From the NCBI RefSeq assembly GCF_004362515.1, contig NZ_SNXU01000001.1, positions 930,001 to 994,000 on the forward strand: a stretch of 64,000 nt of DNA, given 5' to 3'. This DNA is from Actinokineospora alba. GTDB taxonomy: Bacteria; Actinomycetota; Actinomycetes; Mycobacteriales; Pseudonocardiaceae. A program made the position numbers and the translations under genes. The number at the start of each line of letters is the position of its first letter. Positions within the stretch are counted from its first letter, which is position 1. Positions 25,530-33,918 of this stretch are shown piece after piece. The notes beneath the pieces are model-generated. The model searched no databases. It worked only from the letters and a program-made list of their open reading frames with translations, and was not told the DNA's origin.

Positions 25530-26699
25530 TCAGACCCCCGCAGCCGCGAGTTCGGCGGCCTTGTCGGCAGCGTTGTCCATAGTGTCCACCACGGTCACGA
25601 GCGGGTGGTTGGCCTCGGCCAGGATGCGGCGGCCCTCTTCGACGTTGTTGCCGTCGAGGCGCACGACCAGCGGCTTGGTGGCCTCGTCACCAAGGATCTC
25701 CAGCGCCGCGACGATGCCGTTGGCGACCGCGTCACAGGCGGTGATGCCGCCGAAGACGTTGACGAACACCGACTTCACGGCCGGGTCGTTCAGGATGATG
25801 TGCAGACCGTTGGCCATCACCTCGGCCGACGCGCCACCACCGATGTCGAGGAAGTTCGCGGGCTTGACGCCCTTGTGCTTCTCGCCCGCGTAGGCCACCA
25901 CGTCCAGAGTGGACATGACCAGGCCCGCGCCGTTGCCGATGATGCCGACCTCGCCGTCGAGCTTGACGTAGTTGAGGTCCTTGGCCTTGGCCGCTGCCTC
26001 CAGCGGGTCCTCGGCCTCCTGGTCCACCAGGTCGGCGTGCGCCGGGTGGCGGAAGCCCGCGTTCTCGTCGAGGGTGACCTTGCCGTCGAGGGCGATGATC
26101 TTGTCCTGCGGGTCGCGGACCAGCGGGTTGACCTCGACCAGCGTGGCGTCCTCGCCGACGAAGGCTTCCCACAGCTTGACGATGACGTCGGCGGCCTGGT
26201 CGGCCACCACGGCGGGGATCTTGGCCGCGGCGACGATTTCCTGCGCCTTGGCCAGGTCGACGCCCTCGATGGCGTTGACCGGGATCTTGGCGAGGGCCTC
26301 GGGGCGCTCGACGGCGAGCTGCTCGATGTCCATGCCGCCCTCAGCCGACGCCATGGCGAGGAAGGTGCGGTTGGCGCGGTCGAGCAGGAACGAGAAGTAG
26401 TACTCCTCGGCGATATCGGACGCGACCGTCACCAGCACCTTGCGGGTGATGTGGCCCTTGATGTCCAGACCGAGGATGCCCTCGGCCTTGACCTGGGCGT
26501 CGTCGGCGTTGTCGGCGAGCTTGACGCCGCCCGCCTTGCCCCGGCCGCCGGTCTTGACCTGGGCCTTGATGACCACGGTCGAACCGAGCTCTTCCGCGAT
26601 GGCGCGGGCCTTCTCGGGGGTGTCAGCCACGTCGCCCGGCAGCACCGGGACCCCGTGGGCGGCGAAAAGATCCTTCGCCTGGTACTCGTACAGGTCCAC
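25530..26699 (-). CDS. sucC: Succinyl-CoA synthetase subunit beta
   Basis: SucC supplies the ATP-grasp nucleotide-binding part of succinyl-CoA synthetase. The 389-residue protein starts MDLYEYQAKDLFAAHGVPVL, has the ATP-grasp segment VVIKAQVKTGGRGKAGGVKL and the Mg-binding EVNPLVRDPQDKIIALDGKV. The glycine loop GIIGNGAGLVMSTLDVV and the GGGASAEVMANGL segment close the CoA-ligase domain. It is the first gene of sucCD. Confidence 0.98.
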   Translation of the reverse strand: MDLYEYQAKDLFAAHGVPVLPGDVADTPEKARAIAEELGSTVVIKAQVKTGGRGKAGGVKLADNADDAQVKAEGILGLDIKGHITRKVLVTVASDIAEEYYFSFLLDRANRTFLAMASAEGGMDIEQLAVERPEALAKIPVNAIEGVDLAKAQEIVAAAKIPAVVADQAADVIVKLWEAFVGEDATLVEVNPLVRDPQDKIIALDGKVTLDENAGFRHPAHADLVDQEAEDPLEAAAKAKDLNYVKLDGEVGIIGNGAGLVMSTLDVVAYAGEKHKGVKPANFLDIGGGASAEVMANGLHIILNDPAVKSVFVNVFGGITACDAVANGIVAALEILGDEATKPLVVRLDGNNVEEGRRILAEANHPLVTVVDTMDNAADKAAELAAAGV

Positions 26700-26801
26700 T
26701 CGACAGTCTCCTGACTACGGTGTCTTCGACGCGATGCTGTCAGACGTGAAGACCCTAGCGACCTGCGGATTGACCCGAAACTTCACACCCGGTGAAGTCT
26801 G

Positions 26802-27107
26802 TCACCAGAGGGTCACTATGACGGTGAGGTCTGTCACCACTTTCGCCTTCGCGGCCCAGGTGAGCACGTCGATGTAGTCGTAAACCTCGATGTCGGCGGC
26901 GTTTTGCTCCTTGAGCCGCGCGGTGACCATGCCCACGTGCTCGTCGACCGCGATCGCGTCGGCGTCCTCCTGGATCGCGATGGTCACCACCTGATCGGGG
27001 CTCCCGTGTCCGGCGAAGACGACCTCGATCCCGCTGTCGCGCAGCAGCCTCGCGACGGCGTGCATGTCGGCTTGGCCGAACTCGGCCAGGACCACGCGGG
27101 CGGTCAT
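26802..27107 (-). CDS. Small cobalamin-binding-fold protein (degenerate)
   Basis: The 101-residue protein aligns with the C-terminal B12-binding domain of methylmalonyl-CoA mutase: RVVLAEFGQADMHAVARLLR then SGIEVVFAGHGSPDQVVTIA and IQEDADAIAVDEHVGMV. The cobalamin-ligating D-x-H-x-x-G motif is altered to DMHAVA, with a two-residue shortening before it, so cobalamin may not be held in the usual base-off mode. Its ATG overlaps the stop of the upstream membrane protein (ATGA), so the two are translationally coupled. It may be a sensor or a partner protein; no mutase gene is adjacent. Confidence 0.75.
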   Translation of the reverse strand: MTARVVLAEFGQADMHAVARLLRDSGIEVVFAGHGSPDQVVTIAIQEDADAIAVDEHVGMVTARLKEQNAADIEVYDYIDVLTWAAKAKVVTDLTVIVTLW

Positions 27108-28882
27108 CGGCGCTTCTTCACGTCGGGTCGCGCGGTGGCGGCGATGAGGGCGGCGACGAGCAGCGCGGCCACGCAGGCCAGTGACAGCCAGGTGCCGGGG
27201 CCCGCGGTCGCCCCTTCGGCGCGGTCGGACGTCAGCGCGAACTCCAGCGCGTGGACCGCCACCAGCGCCGCGGCACCGGCCAGGAGCGCGCCGCCGCGGG
27301 GTGGGCGGGAGAAGGCGGCGACTGCAATGACCGCGAGGACCACGACGACGCCCAGGAGCAAACCCCAGGACGCGGGGCGAAAGTGCGACCAGACGCCGGG
27401 GGCGACGAAGCCGGGGGCCTTGAGGACAGGCAGGCCGAAGGCGCCGATGGCGAAGAGGGCGGCCGCGGCGAGCGGGGCGGCGAGGGTGAGGTTGGCCTGG
27501 CGCTGGGTGAGGTCGACGTCGTCGCGTTCGACCACCCCGGCCAGCGCGGCGACGCAACCCGCGGCGACGGCGAGCACGGCGGCGATCCCGCCGAACCAGG
27601 CGCCGGGGCCCGCGCTGACGGCCTCGCTGGCGCTGATGGCGGTGAAGACGGCGTCACTCGAGCTGGCCGCGACCAGCGGGATCGCGATGACGGCGACGGC
27701 GAACGCGGGACGGGTCGCGGCGGCGGCGCGGTCGAAGAGGAGGGGAACGGCCAGGGCGAGCACCACGATCGCGGCGGGGACGAACAGCCTGCTGGAGTAG
27801 GCGACGGGTCGGTCGAGGCCGCCGGTGACCACGAGCTGCACGGAGGTCGCGGCGACCAGTGCGGCGGCGGCGGAGGCCAGGCCGAGGATTCCGGCGCTCA
27901 GGTGCAGGCGGCCCGTGTCGAGTTCGGTCGCGCGGTCGTCGGTGGGGTTCTCCTGGCGGTTGAGCAGCCAGACGGCGACGGTCAGGGCGATCAGCGCGGA
28001 CAGGGCGATGACCGGGCCGGGGGCGGGGTGCAGGCGGTCGACCGCGGTCGCGGCCGCGAGCTGCGGGACGGTGACGCCCGCGACGGCGACCGTCACCCCG
28101 AGAACCACGCCCCGGGCGACGGGCGGGCGGGCGGACCCGGAGCCGAAGACCGCGCCTGCCGCGGCCGCACCGGCGAGGAGCAGGACACCGAAGCGGGCCA
28201 GCGGCGGGGCGTCGATCACGCTGCTGGCCAGGACGAAGGCGTTGTCCGAGCGGAACGGCGCGAGGAGCAGGCCGACGGCGGCGAGCAGGGCGGCGATGAG
28301 GGCCAGGACCAGGGAAGTGCCCTGGGCCTTGGTCGAGCGGTCTGCGGAGTGGTCGTCGAACTCGGCGGCGTAGGGCGTACCGGGGATGGCGCCCGCCCGG
28401 CCGACCGCCAGGAGCCCAGCCAGCGCGACCGCGCCGTGTCCGGCGAGGAGCAGCCACAGGCCGGGCGCGGGGTCGAGGGGCGCGAGGACCGTCGGCACCA
28501 GGATCTCGGGGCGCGAGGTCAGCAGGGGGTCGACGGCGAACTGCGCGTCCACCAAGGCGCGGCCCGGGGCCAGCAAAGCTGAGCCGACCAGGACGGCGGC
28601 GCCGGTGGCGGGGGCTTTGGCGGCCACGAAGCCGATCGCGAGCAGCGGCGGGACGACGGCGAGGACCGCGAGGAGGGGCAGTGCGCCGAAACCGGGGTCC
28701 GGCCCGTCTTTCACCAGCCCGCTCGCGAGCCCGGCGACCAGGAGAGCAGCGCCGACAACCCCGAGGAACAGTGCGACCCGGAGCCTGCCCGGCACGTCGG
28801 CCCAGCCGATGCGAACAACGGGAAGTGCGCCGTCGGCCTGGTCCGCGTGGCGGAGGAGCGACGTTCGAATCCGCGAGGTCAT
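27104..28882 (-). CDS. Polytopic membrane protein of unknown function
   Basis: The 592-residue protein contains about sixteen to eighteen hydrophobic helices in an Ala/Leu/Val-rich chain, with short loops such as NRQENPTDDRATELDTGRLH. The first about 25 residues are cytosolic (TSRIRTSLLRHADQADGALPV). I do not recognise a family or catalytic residues. I chose ATG 28882; the frame extends 153 codons further upstream through repeat-rich DNA with no coding character. Its stop overlaps the start of the B12-fold gene, suggesting joint function. Confidence 0.72.
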   Translation of the reverse strand: MTSRIRTSLLRHADQADGALPVVRIGWADVPGRLRVALFLGVVGAALLVAGLASGLVKDGPDPGFGALPLLAVLAVVPPLLAIGFVAAKAPATGAAVLVGSALLAPGRALVDAQFAVDPLLTSRPEILVPTVLAPLDPAPGLWLLLAGHGAVALAGLLAVGRAGAIPGTPYAAEFDDHSADRSTKAQGTSLVLALIAALLAAVGLLLAPFRSDNAFVLASSVIDAPPLARFGVLLLAGAAAAGAVFGSGSARPPVARGVVLGVTVAVAGVTVPQLAAATAVDRLHPAPGPVIALSALIALTVAVWLLNRQENPTDDRATELDTGRLHLSAGILGLASAAAALVAATSVQLVVTGGLDRPVAYSSRLFVPAAIVVLALAVPLLFDRAAAATRPAFAVAVIAIPLVAASSSDAVFTAISASEAVSAGPGAWFGGIAAVLAVAAGCVAALAGVVERDDVDLTQRQANLTLAAPLAAAALFAIGAFGLPVLKAPGFVAPGVWSHFRPASWGLLLGVVVVLAVIAVAAFSRPPRGGALLAGAAALVAVHALEFALTSDRAEGATAGPGTWLSLACVAALLVAALIAATARPDVKKRR

Positions 28883-30049
28883 CGCGGGCAACGCTAGCAA
28901 GGACGGCGGGGTCGGACCTTGTCCGCGTTGTGGGATCCACCAGATGGGCGGGGCGCGGTGGGATCGGTTGGCGGACGGGAAAGGGGTTTGGGGCCGGGCG
29001 GGCGGTGGCACATCTGTGTTGCCGGGCTGGCGTTCGGGGTCGGCGGGCCGTGGGATTCGGGGATGGGACCGGGTCGGTCCGAGGTGCGCGACGGCGGGCG
29101 CGCGACGGCCGGGCTTGGGGGCCCGGTTGAGGCTGAGTCGGGTGGGCGCTGCCGTTGACGGTCGGACCAGCAGCTGACCGAGGACGAGCCGGCGGGTCGA
29201 AAGCCCGGCGAAACGGGGATTGCCGGGTGAGTGGCGCGGACTGGACGGCCGGGCGAGGCCGCCGCCGGAATCAGCGAGACCGCTGACGGTCGAACCAGCA
29301 GCTGACCCAAGACAAGCCGGCGGGCCCAAGCCTGCCGACACGGGTTCGCCGGTGAATGGCGCGGACTGACGACCGGGCGAGGTCGCCGAAATGGGCGAGA
29401 CCAGCGCGACCTATCGGACCAGGGCGAGCTGGGCGCGGACGACCCCGGCAGGCCGCGCCCCGCTGACGGTCAGACCGACAGCCGACGAGGGCGAGTCAGC
29501 GGGACAAAGCTCCAGCGAACCCAGGTTGGCCTTGCGCCGCCCGACGGGCTTGACGTGCAGGCTCGATGCAGGAGTGGGCGAGACCTGTGGCGCCGGCGCG
29601 GAGTTGGGCGCCCGGTCGGGCTGGAGCGAGTCGGGCGGAACTCCAAATCCCTGCGGGGTGGGGCTGGTGGGGTTTGCGCGGTTCGTGTCGGTTTGTCGCG
29701 GATTTGTGTGAGCGATCAACTCAGGCTGGACCACCTAAATGGCCTATTGAAACGAGACCCAGGTCACACTAGTGGGTGTGAAGTGGGGTTAACTTTGGGT
29801 AGTAACCGCTGTACAGGAACTTTCGCCCCTCGCCACGGTTGGCGGACTCCACGCGTGGATGTTGCCCATCCCGGTATCTCCCCGTTACTGTCCCGGAGTC
29901 CGTTGTCACAGTCCGATCACGAATGGACTGGGGCTGGCAACCTGCTCCACCGCCACCCCATCCGGGTCCCCCGCCCGGCGTCCTCACCGAGAGCTCGTCC
30001 CCCGCGAGCCGGTGTCCGGATCTGACTCCCCGAAGGCGGAAGGCTAGCT
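28883..30049. other. Gene-poor stretch upstream of the M23 peptidase gene
   Basis: No frame in these 1167 bases shows convincing codon bias, a ribosome site or a recognisable domain. The left two thirds contain degenerate direct repeats of about 125 bp. The right third has lower GC and probably holds the M23 gene promoter; GGTTAAC at 29787 and GTAACC at 29802 loosely resemble a pair of MtrA half-sites, which is weak evidence only. No c-di-AMP (ydaO) riboswitch core was found. Confidence 0.6.
29152..29500. repeat. Degenerate intergenic tandem repeat, about 125 bp unit
   Basis: Copy one (29152-29280) and copy two (29281-29401) share blocks such as TTGACGGTC/CTGACGGTC, ACCAGCAGCTGACC, AGCCGGCGGG, GGCGCGGACTG, CCGGGCGAGG and GCGAGACC in the same order. 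A third partial copy starts at 29461 (CGCTGACGGTCAGACC). Copies differ by substitutions and small indels and carry no open frame in common. Confidence 0.75.
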
Positions 30050-30859
30050 TTGTCTCGACATCGCTCCACCGGCGGTGAACGCGAGTTCACCGTGCTCGAC
30101 GAAGCGCTCGATCGCGCCCCTCGAGATCGCGGTGCGCACCGAATCGCTCCACCCTCGTCAGTGCTGCGCGGGCGGGTGGTCGTGGCCGCTGTGGCCGTCG
30201 GCGCCTTCGCCGCGGCCGCGGCGGGGCAGACCCTCCAATCCGCCGCCGGCTCGTCGAGCGACGACATCGTTCCGCTGGCAGGCACCCGCGACGCCTCCTC
30301 CCACATGGGCGGCATGGGTGGTGACGGGCCGATCGCGCCCGAGCTGCTCACGCTCGCCAAGACCTCCGACGGCACGCTCGAGGCCCAGAAGATGGCCTCC
30401 TCCGAGCGCGTCACGCAGGCCCGCAACGCCCGTGCCGCCGAGGTGCAGAAGCAGAAGGAAGAAGCGGCCCGACCGAAGGCATTCAAGCCCACCGTCGGCC
30501 GCCTGACCTCCGGCTTCGGCGCCCGCTGGGGCACCACCCACTACGGCATCGACATCGCCAACCGCATCGGCACGCCGATCGTCTCGGTCGCCGACGGCAC
30601 CGTGATCGAGGCGGGCAGCGCCAGCGGCTTCGGCCTCTGGGTCCGCGTCCAGCACGCGGACGGCACCGTCACGGTCTACGGCCACGTCAACGACTACGTG
30701 GTGCGCGAGGGCCAGCGGGTCAAGGCCGGTCAGCTGATCGCCCACATGGGCAACCGTGGCCAGTCCACCGGTCCGCACCTGCACTTCGAGGTCTGGGACG
30801 CCAGCGGTCGCAAGATGAACCCGCTGCCCTGGCTGACCGCGCGCGGCATCAGCCTCTGA
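30050..30859 (+). CDS. M23-family metallopeptidase
   Basis: The 269-residue protein has a short cytoplasmic head, one membrane helix (about residues 38-60), a helical stalk with RNARAAEVQKQKEEAARPKA, and a C-terminal LytM-type peptidase domain. The zinc site is complete: H164 and D168 in HYGIDIA, and H245 in HLHFE, with H212 in YGHV as a further active-site residue. Such enzymes cleave peptidoglycan cross-bridges outside the membrane. It matches the position of Rv0950c beside uvrD1. The start is TTG 30050, supported by GGAAGG seven bases upstream; no ATG or GTG fits better. Confidence 0.9.
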   Translation: MSRHRSTGGEREFTVLDEALDRAPRDRGAHRIAPPSSVLRGRVVVAAVAVGAFAAAAAGQTLQSAAGSSSDDIVPLAGTRDASSHMGGMGGDGPIAPELLTLAKTSDGTLEAQKMASSERVTQARNARAAEVQKQKEEAARPKAFKPTVGRLTSGFGARWGTTHYGIDIANRIGTPIVSVADGTVIEAGSASGFGLWVRVQHADGTVTVYGHVNDYVVREGQRVKAGQLIAHMGNRGQSTGPHLHFEVWDASGRKMNPLPWLTARGISL

Positions 30860-30860
30860 G

Positions 30861-30889
30861 TCTCGGAGACCTCCCCAAGGTCTTCGAGA
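30861..30889. terminator. Likely bidirectional terminator
   Basis: TCTCGGAGACCT (30861-30872) pairs with AGGTCTTCGAGA (30878-30889) in 11 Watson-Crick pairs plus one G-U, between two convergent genes. Confidence 0.65.
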
Positions 30890-30893
30890 AGCG

Positions 30894-31193
30894 TCACCGC
30901 TTGAGCATCACCCCGCCCTCCGGGTCGGCCCGCACGAAATAGGCGCTCGCGACGCGCCACACCGTGCACAGGGAGCCACTGCGCCCAGGCGCCGGAAGGT
31001 GGGCCCGCCCGCACCCCGCACAGCGGGTGCGGGCCCCCGAGGGCCGATGGAGCCCCAGCACACTCCGCCACGCCGCCGTGAGCCTGCGCAGCTCGGTGCT
31101 GACAACCGCCTGCTGCCCGGCCGCGAGGCGGTCGACCGCGTCGAGGTAGCGGCCCACCGCCTCGGCGAGGAGCCGGTGCAGCAGCTCGTCCAT
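30894..31193 (-). CDS. Small SOS-controlled protein with Cys/His motif
   Basis: The 99-residue protein is not a family I recognise. Residues 1-50 look like an alpha-helical hairpin (MDELLHRLLAEAVGRYLDAV then LAAGQQAVVSTELRRLTAAW). The second half carries C58-x2-C61-x3-H65 and C76, a possible zinc site. ATG 31193 has the strong ribosome site AGGGGGGAACAGGGA. A perfect LexA palindrome lies about 60 bases upstream, so damage induction is likely. It sits between the M23 peptidase gene and pcrA, where mycobacteria have no gene that I recall. Confidence 0.72.
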   Translation of the reverse strand: MDELLHRLLAEAVGRYLDAVDRLAAGQQAVVSTELRRLTAAWRSVLGLHRPSGARTRCAGCGRAHLPAPGRSGSLCTVWRVASAYFVRADPEGGVMLKR

Positions 31194-31251
31194 TCCCTGT
31201 TCCCCCCTGCTTGCGTCATGGGGATAGTGAACCGCAGGGGACCGACAATTT

Positions 31252-31267
31252 TCGAACATCAGTTCGA
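31252..31267 (-). promoter_or_regulatory. LexA (SOS) box upstream of the small Cys/His gene
   Basis: TCGAACATCAGTTCGA matches the TCGAAC-N4-GTTCGA palindrome exactly. It lies 58 bases before the ATG at 31193 and 39 bases after the pcrA stop, so it can only serve the small gene. Confidence 0.9.
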
Positions 31268-31305
31268 ACGTGACACCATCGAGTGACCGAGTGGGCCGCT
31301 GAGGC

Positions 31306-33660
31306 TTAGAGCTTCACCAAGGGGACGCTGCCGATCAGCATCAGGCGGATCGTTCCGGCGGTGCCGAAGTCGATCGTGGCCGTCGCGCGCGGGCCGGTGC
31401 CGTCGGTGGCGACGACAGTGCCCAGGCCGTACTTGTCGTGGTTGACCCGGTCGCCCACGTCCAGCGTCAGCGCCGCGGTGTCCTGCCAGCCCTTGGACGG
31501 CGCCGGACGCAGCCCGGCGCGGCCCGCTCCGGTGGCCCGAGAGCCCCACGTGGTGGCCCGGCTCGGACTTGAGCGGTCCGGACCCATCCGCCGCCAGTCG
31601 ATCAAGTCCGCGGGGATCTCGTCGAAGAACCGCGAAGCCGGGTTGGTCATCGGCTGACCCCAGGCCGACCGGACGATCGCGCGGGACAGGTAGAGGCGCT
31701 CGCGGGCGCGCGTGATGCCCACGTACGCGAGGCGGCGCTCCTCGGCGAGTTCCGTGGGATCGCTCAACGCGCGCATGTGCGGGAAGATGCCGTCCTCCCA
31801 GCCCGTGGAGAACACCACCGGGTATTCCAGGCCCTTGGCCGTGTGCAGGGTCATCAGCGTGACCATGCCGCCGGACTCGTCGTCCGGGTCCGGCACCTGG
31901 TCGGCGTCGGCCACCAGGGACACGCGCTCCAGGAAGGCGGCCAGCGAGCCCGCCTCCGGGCCGACCGTGGCGGAGTCGACCGCGTCCGGTGGCGGCTCGT
32001 CGGCTGGGGCCTCGGTGAACTCGCGGGCGACCGTCACCAACTCGGTGAGGTTCTCCAGCCGCGAGGCGTCCTGCGGGTCGTCGCTGGCTTCGAGTTCGGC
32101 GCGGTACCCGGTCTGGTCGAGGACGGCGTCGAGGATCTCGGCGACGTCCTGGCCGTCGTCGACGAAGCGGCGCAGGCCGTCGATCAGCTCGACGAAGCCC
32201 GCGATCGCGCGCTGGGAGCGCGGGTTCAGCAGCGCCACCTTGCCCACGGCGGCGTCGTTCAGCGCGGCGGCGAAGGAGATCCGCTCGCGGTCGGCATGGG
32301 TGGAGACGCACGCTTCCGCGCGGTCGCCGATGCCGCGGCGAGGAACGTTGAGGATGCGGCGGAGGCTGACCGTGTCCTCCGGGTTCGCGAGAACCCTCAA
32401 GTACGCCAAGGCATCCCGGACTTCGCGCCGCTCGTAGAAGCGGACGCCGCCGACGACCTTGTACGGCAGTCCCATCCGGATGAAGATCTCCTCGAACACC
32501 CGGGACTGGTTGTTCGTCCGGTAGAACACGGCCACATCGCAGTTGTTCGCGATGCCCGCGTCGACCAGCTGGTCGATCTCGCGCGCGACGAACGACGCCT
32601 CGTCGTGCTCGTTGTCGCCGACGTAGGCGACGATCTTCTCGCCGTCGCCGAGCGCGGTCCACAGGCGCTTGTCGCGCCGGTCCGGGTTGCGCGAGATGAC
32701 CGCGTTGGCGGCGTTGAGGATGGTCTGCGTGGAGCGGTAGTTCTGCTCCAGCATGACCGTCGTCGCGTTCGGGTAGTCGCGCTCGAACTCGACGATGTTG
32801 CGGATGGTGGCGCCGCGGAAGGCGTAGATCGACTGGTCGGCGTCGCCGACGACGCAGAGTTCGGCGGGCGGCAGGCCGTCGGTGCCGCGGCCGACCAGCT
32901 CGCGCACCAGCGTGTACTGGGCGTGGTTGGTGTCCTGGTACTCGTCGACAAGGACGTGACGGAAACGCCGGTGGTAGTACTCGGCGACGTCCGGGAAACC
33001 CTGCAGCAGCTCGACCGTGCGCATGATCAGGTCGTCGAAGTCCATCGCGTTGGCCTGGCGCAGCCTGCTCTGGTACTCCACATAGACCTCGGCGACGCGG
33101 CGCTCCAGGTCGTTGGCCGCGGCGGACGACGCCTGCTCGGGGCCGATCAGCTCGTTCTTGAGGTTCGAGATGTGGATCGACAGCGTGCGCGCCGGGTAGC
33201 GCTTCGGGTCGAGGTCGAGGTCGCGCGCGACCAGCGTGATGAGGCGACGCGAGTCGTCGGCGTCGTAGATGGAGAAGCTCGACGTCATCCCCAGCGTCTT
33301 GGCCTCGCGGCGCAGCACCCGCACGCACATCGAGTGGAACGTCGACACCCACATCGCGTTGGCCCGCCTGCCGACGAGGTCGGCGACGCGCTCCTTCATC
33401 TCGGCCGCGGCCTTGTTCGTGAAGGTGATCGCCATGACCTGGCCGGGATGGACGTTGCGTTCCCCGAGCAGATACGCGATACGCCGGGTCAGCACCCTGG
33501 TCTTGCCCGAGCCCGCGCCCGCGACCACGAGCAGCGGGCTGCCGATGTGCTCGACGGCGCGCCGCTGCTGGTCGTTGAGGTCGTCGAGGAGCGCTGCGGA
33601 GCCGGACTGGCGGCGGGGCGCGGCGGGCTCGGTGGTGGGGAGGTCGAAGAGTGCTTCCAT
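31306..33660 (-). CDS. pcrA: ATP-dependent DNA helicase PcrA/UvrD
   Basis: This 784-residue superfamily-1 helicase acts in nucleotide excision repair and in removing RecA and RNA polymerase from DNA. Walker A is VAGAGSGKT (residues 46-54). Motif Ia ITFTNKAAAEMKERV, DExx-box VDEYQDTNHAQY, GDADQSIYAFRGA, EQNYRST, the TLHTAKGLEYPVVF motif and VGITRARERLYL follow in the standard order. The C-terminal 120 residues contain a Tudor-like DVGDRVNHDKYGLGTVV segment that in UvrD1-type proteins contacts RNA polymerase. I chose ATG 33660 (MEALFDLPTT); the frame begins nine codons earlier. It matches uvrD1 (Rv0949) by context. Confidence 0.96.
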   Translation of the reverse strand: MEALFDLPTTEPAAPRRQSGSAALLDDLNDQQRRAVEHIGSPLLVVAGAGSGKTRVLTRRIAYLLGERNVHPGQVMAITFTNKAAAEMKERVADLVGRRANAMWVSTFHSMCVRVLRREAKTLGMTSSFSIYDADDSRRLITLVARDLDLDPKRYPARTLSIHISNLKNELIGPEQASSAAANDLERRVAEVYVEYQSRLRQANAMDFDDLIMRTVELLQGFPDVAEYYHRRFRHVLVDEYQDTNHAQYTLVRELVGRGTDGLPPAELCVVGDADQSIYAFRGATIRNIVEFERDYPNATTVMLEQNYRSTQTILNAANAVISRNPDRRDKRLWTALGDGEKIVAYVGDNEHDEASFVAREIDQLVDAGIANNCDVAVFYRTNNQSRVFEEIFIRMGLPYKVVGGVRFYERREVRDALAYLRVLANPEDTVSLRRILNVPRRGIGDRAEACVSTHADRERISFAAALNDAAVGKVALLNPRSQRAIAGFVELIDGLRRFVDDGQDVAEILDAVLDQTGYRAELEASDDPQDASRLENLTELVTVAREFTEAPADEPPPDAVDSATVGPEAGSLAAFLERVSLVADADQVPDPDDESGGMVTLMTLHTAKGLEYPVVFSTGWEDGIFPHMRALSDPTELAEERRLAYVGITRARERLYLSRAIVRSAWGQPMTNPASRFFDEIPADLIDWRRMGPDRSSPSRATTWGSRATGAGRAGLRPAPSKGWQDTAALTLDVGDRVNHDKYGLGTVVATDGTGPRATATIDFGTAGTIRLMLIGSVPLVKL

Positions 33661-33730
33661 CGTGCGAGCAACGGTACCGGGGGCCACCGACTAAGACGAA
33701 AAGTGCCGATCCCACAGGCCGGACACCAGG

Positions 33731-33759
33731 TCGACCTCACGGCCACGGTGTGTCACACT
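33731..33759 (+). promoter_or_regulatory. Possible promoter of the attenuator leader
   Basis: TCGACC (33731-33736) and CACACT (33754-33759) are separated by 17 bases, and the latter ends 6 bases before the leader-peptide GTG, so the transcript may begin at that codon (leaderless). The hexamers match the consensus only in part. Confidence 0.35.
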
Positions 33760-33765
33760 CGATCC

Positions 33766-33825
33766 GTGCAGCGCCACTACGAGTTTTTTTACGGGAACCG
33801 GACTCCGGCTCCCGTTGTGGCATAG
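33766..33825 (+). CDS. Leader peptide rich in Tyr and Phe
   Basis: GTG 33766 opens a 19-codon frame, VQRHYEFFYGNRTPAPVVA, ending at TAG 33823-33825. It holds Tyr-Glu-Phe-Phe-Tyr at codons 5-9 (33778-33792), which are the end products of the chorismate mutase pathway. The stop overlaps nothing, and the frame ends 18 bases before the terminator hairpin of the attenuator. No ribosome site is visible, so it would have to be translated as a leaderless message. Its function would be to sense charged tRNA-Phe and tRNA-Tyr for the downstream gene. Confidence 0.75.
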   Translation: MQRHYEFFYGNRTPAPVVA

Positions 33826-33873
33826 CACCGAAAACCACCACGAAGCCCCGGAGTCCTCGGACCCCGGGGCTTT
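33792..33873 (+). promoter_or_regulatory. Transcription attenuator of chorismate mutase
   Basis: Three mutually exclusive structures can be drawn. A pause hairpin 33792-33814 pairs CGGGAACCGG with CCGGCTCCCG (one mismatch). A terminator stem pairs AAGCCCCGG (33843-33851) with CCGGGGCTT (33864-33872), with GTCC/GGAC extending inward and a TTT after it. An antiterminator pairs GGACTCCGG (33800-33808) perfectly with CCGGAGTCC (33848-33856), which would disrupt both others. A ribosome stalled on the Tyr/Phe codons would cover the 5' arm of the pause hairpin and favour the antiterminator. Confidence 0.8.
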
Positions 33874-33918
33874 GTGCGCTCGGGAGCTGAGAATCTCCGC
33901 CAACCGCTGAGGATCACG

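Noticed and set aside
28861..28880. GTTCGAATCC resembling a tRNA T-loop
   Set aside because: No acceptor or anticodon arms can be drawn; it is the start region of the membrane-protein gene.
29704..30049. Possible c-di-AMP (ydaO) riboswitch before the M23 peptidase
   Set aside because: The conserved cores expected for actinobacterial ydaO elements are absent.
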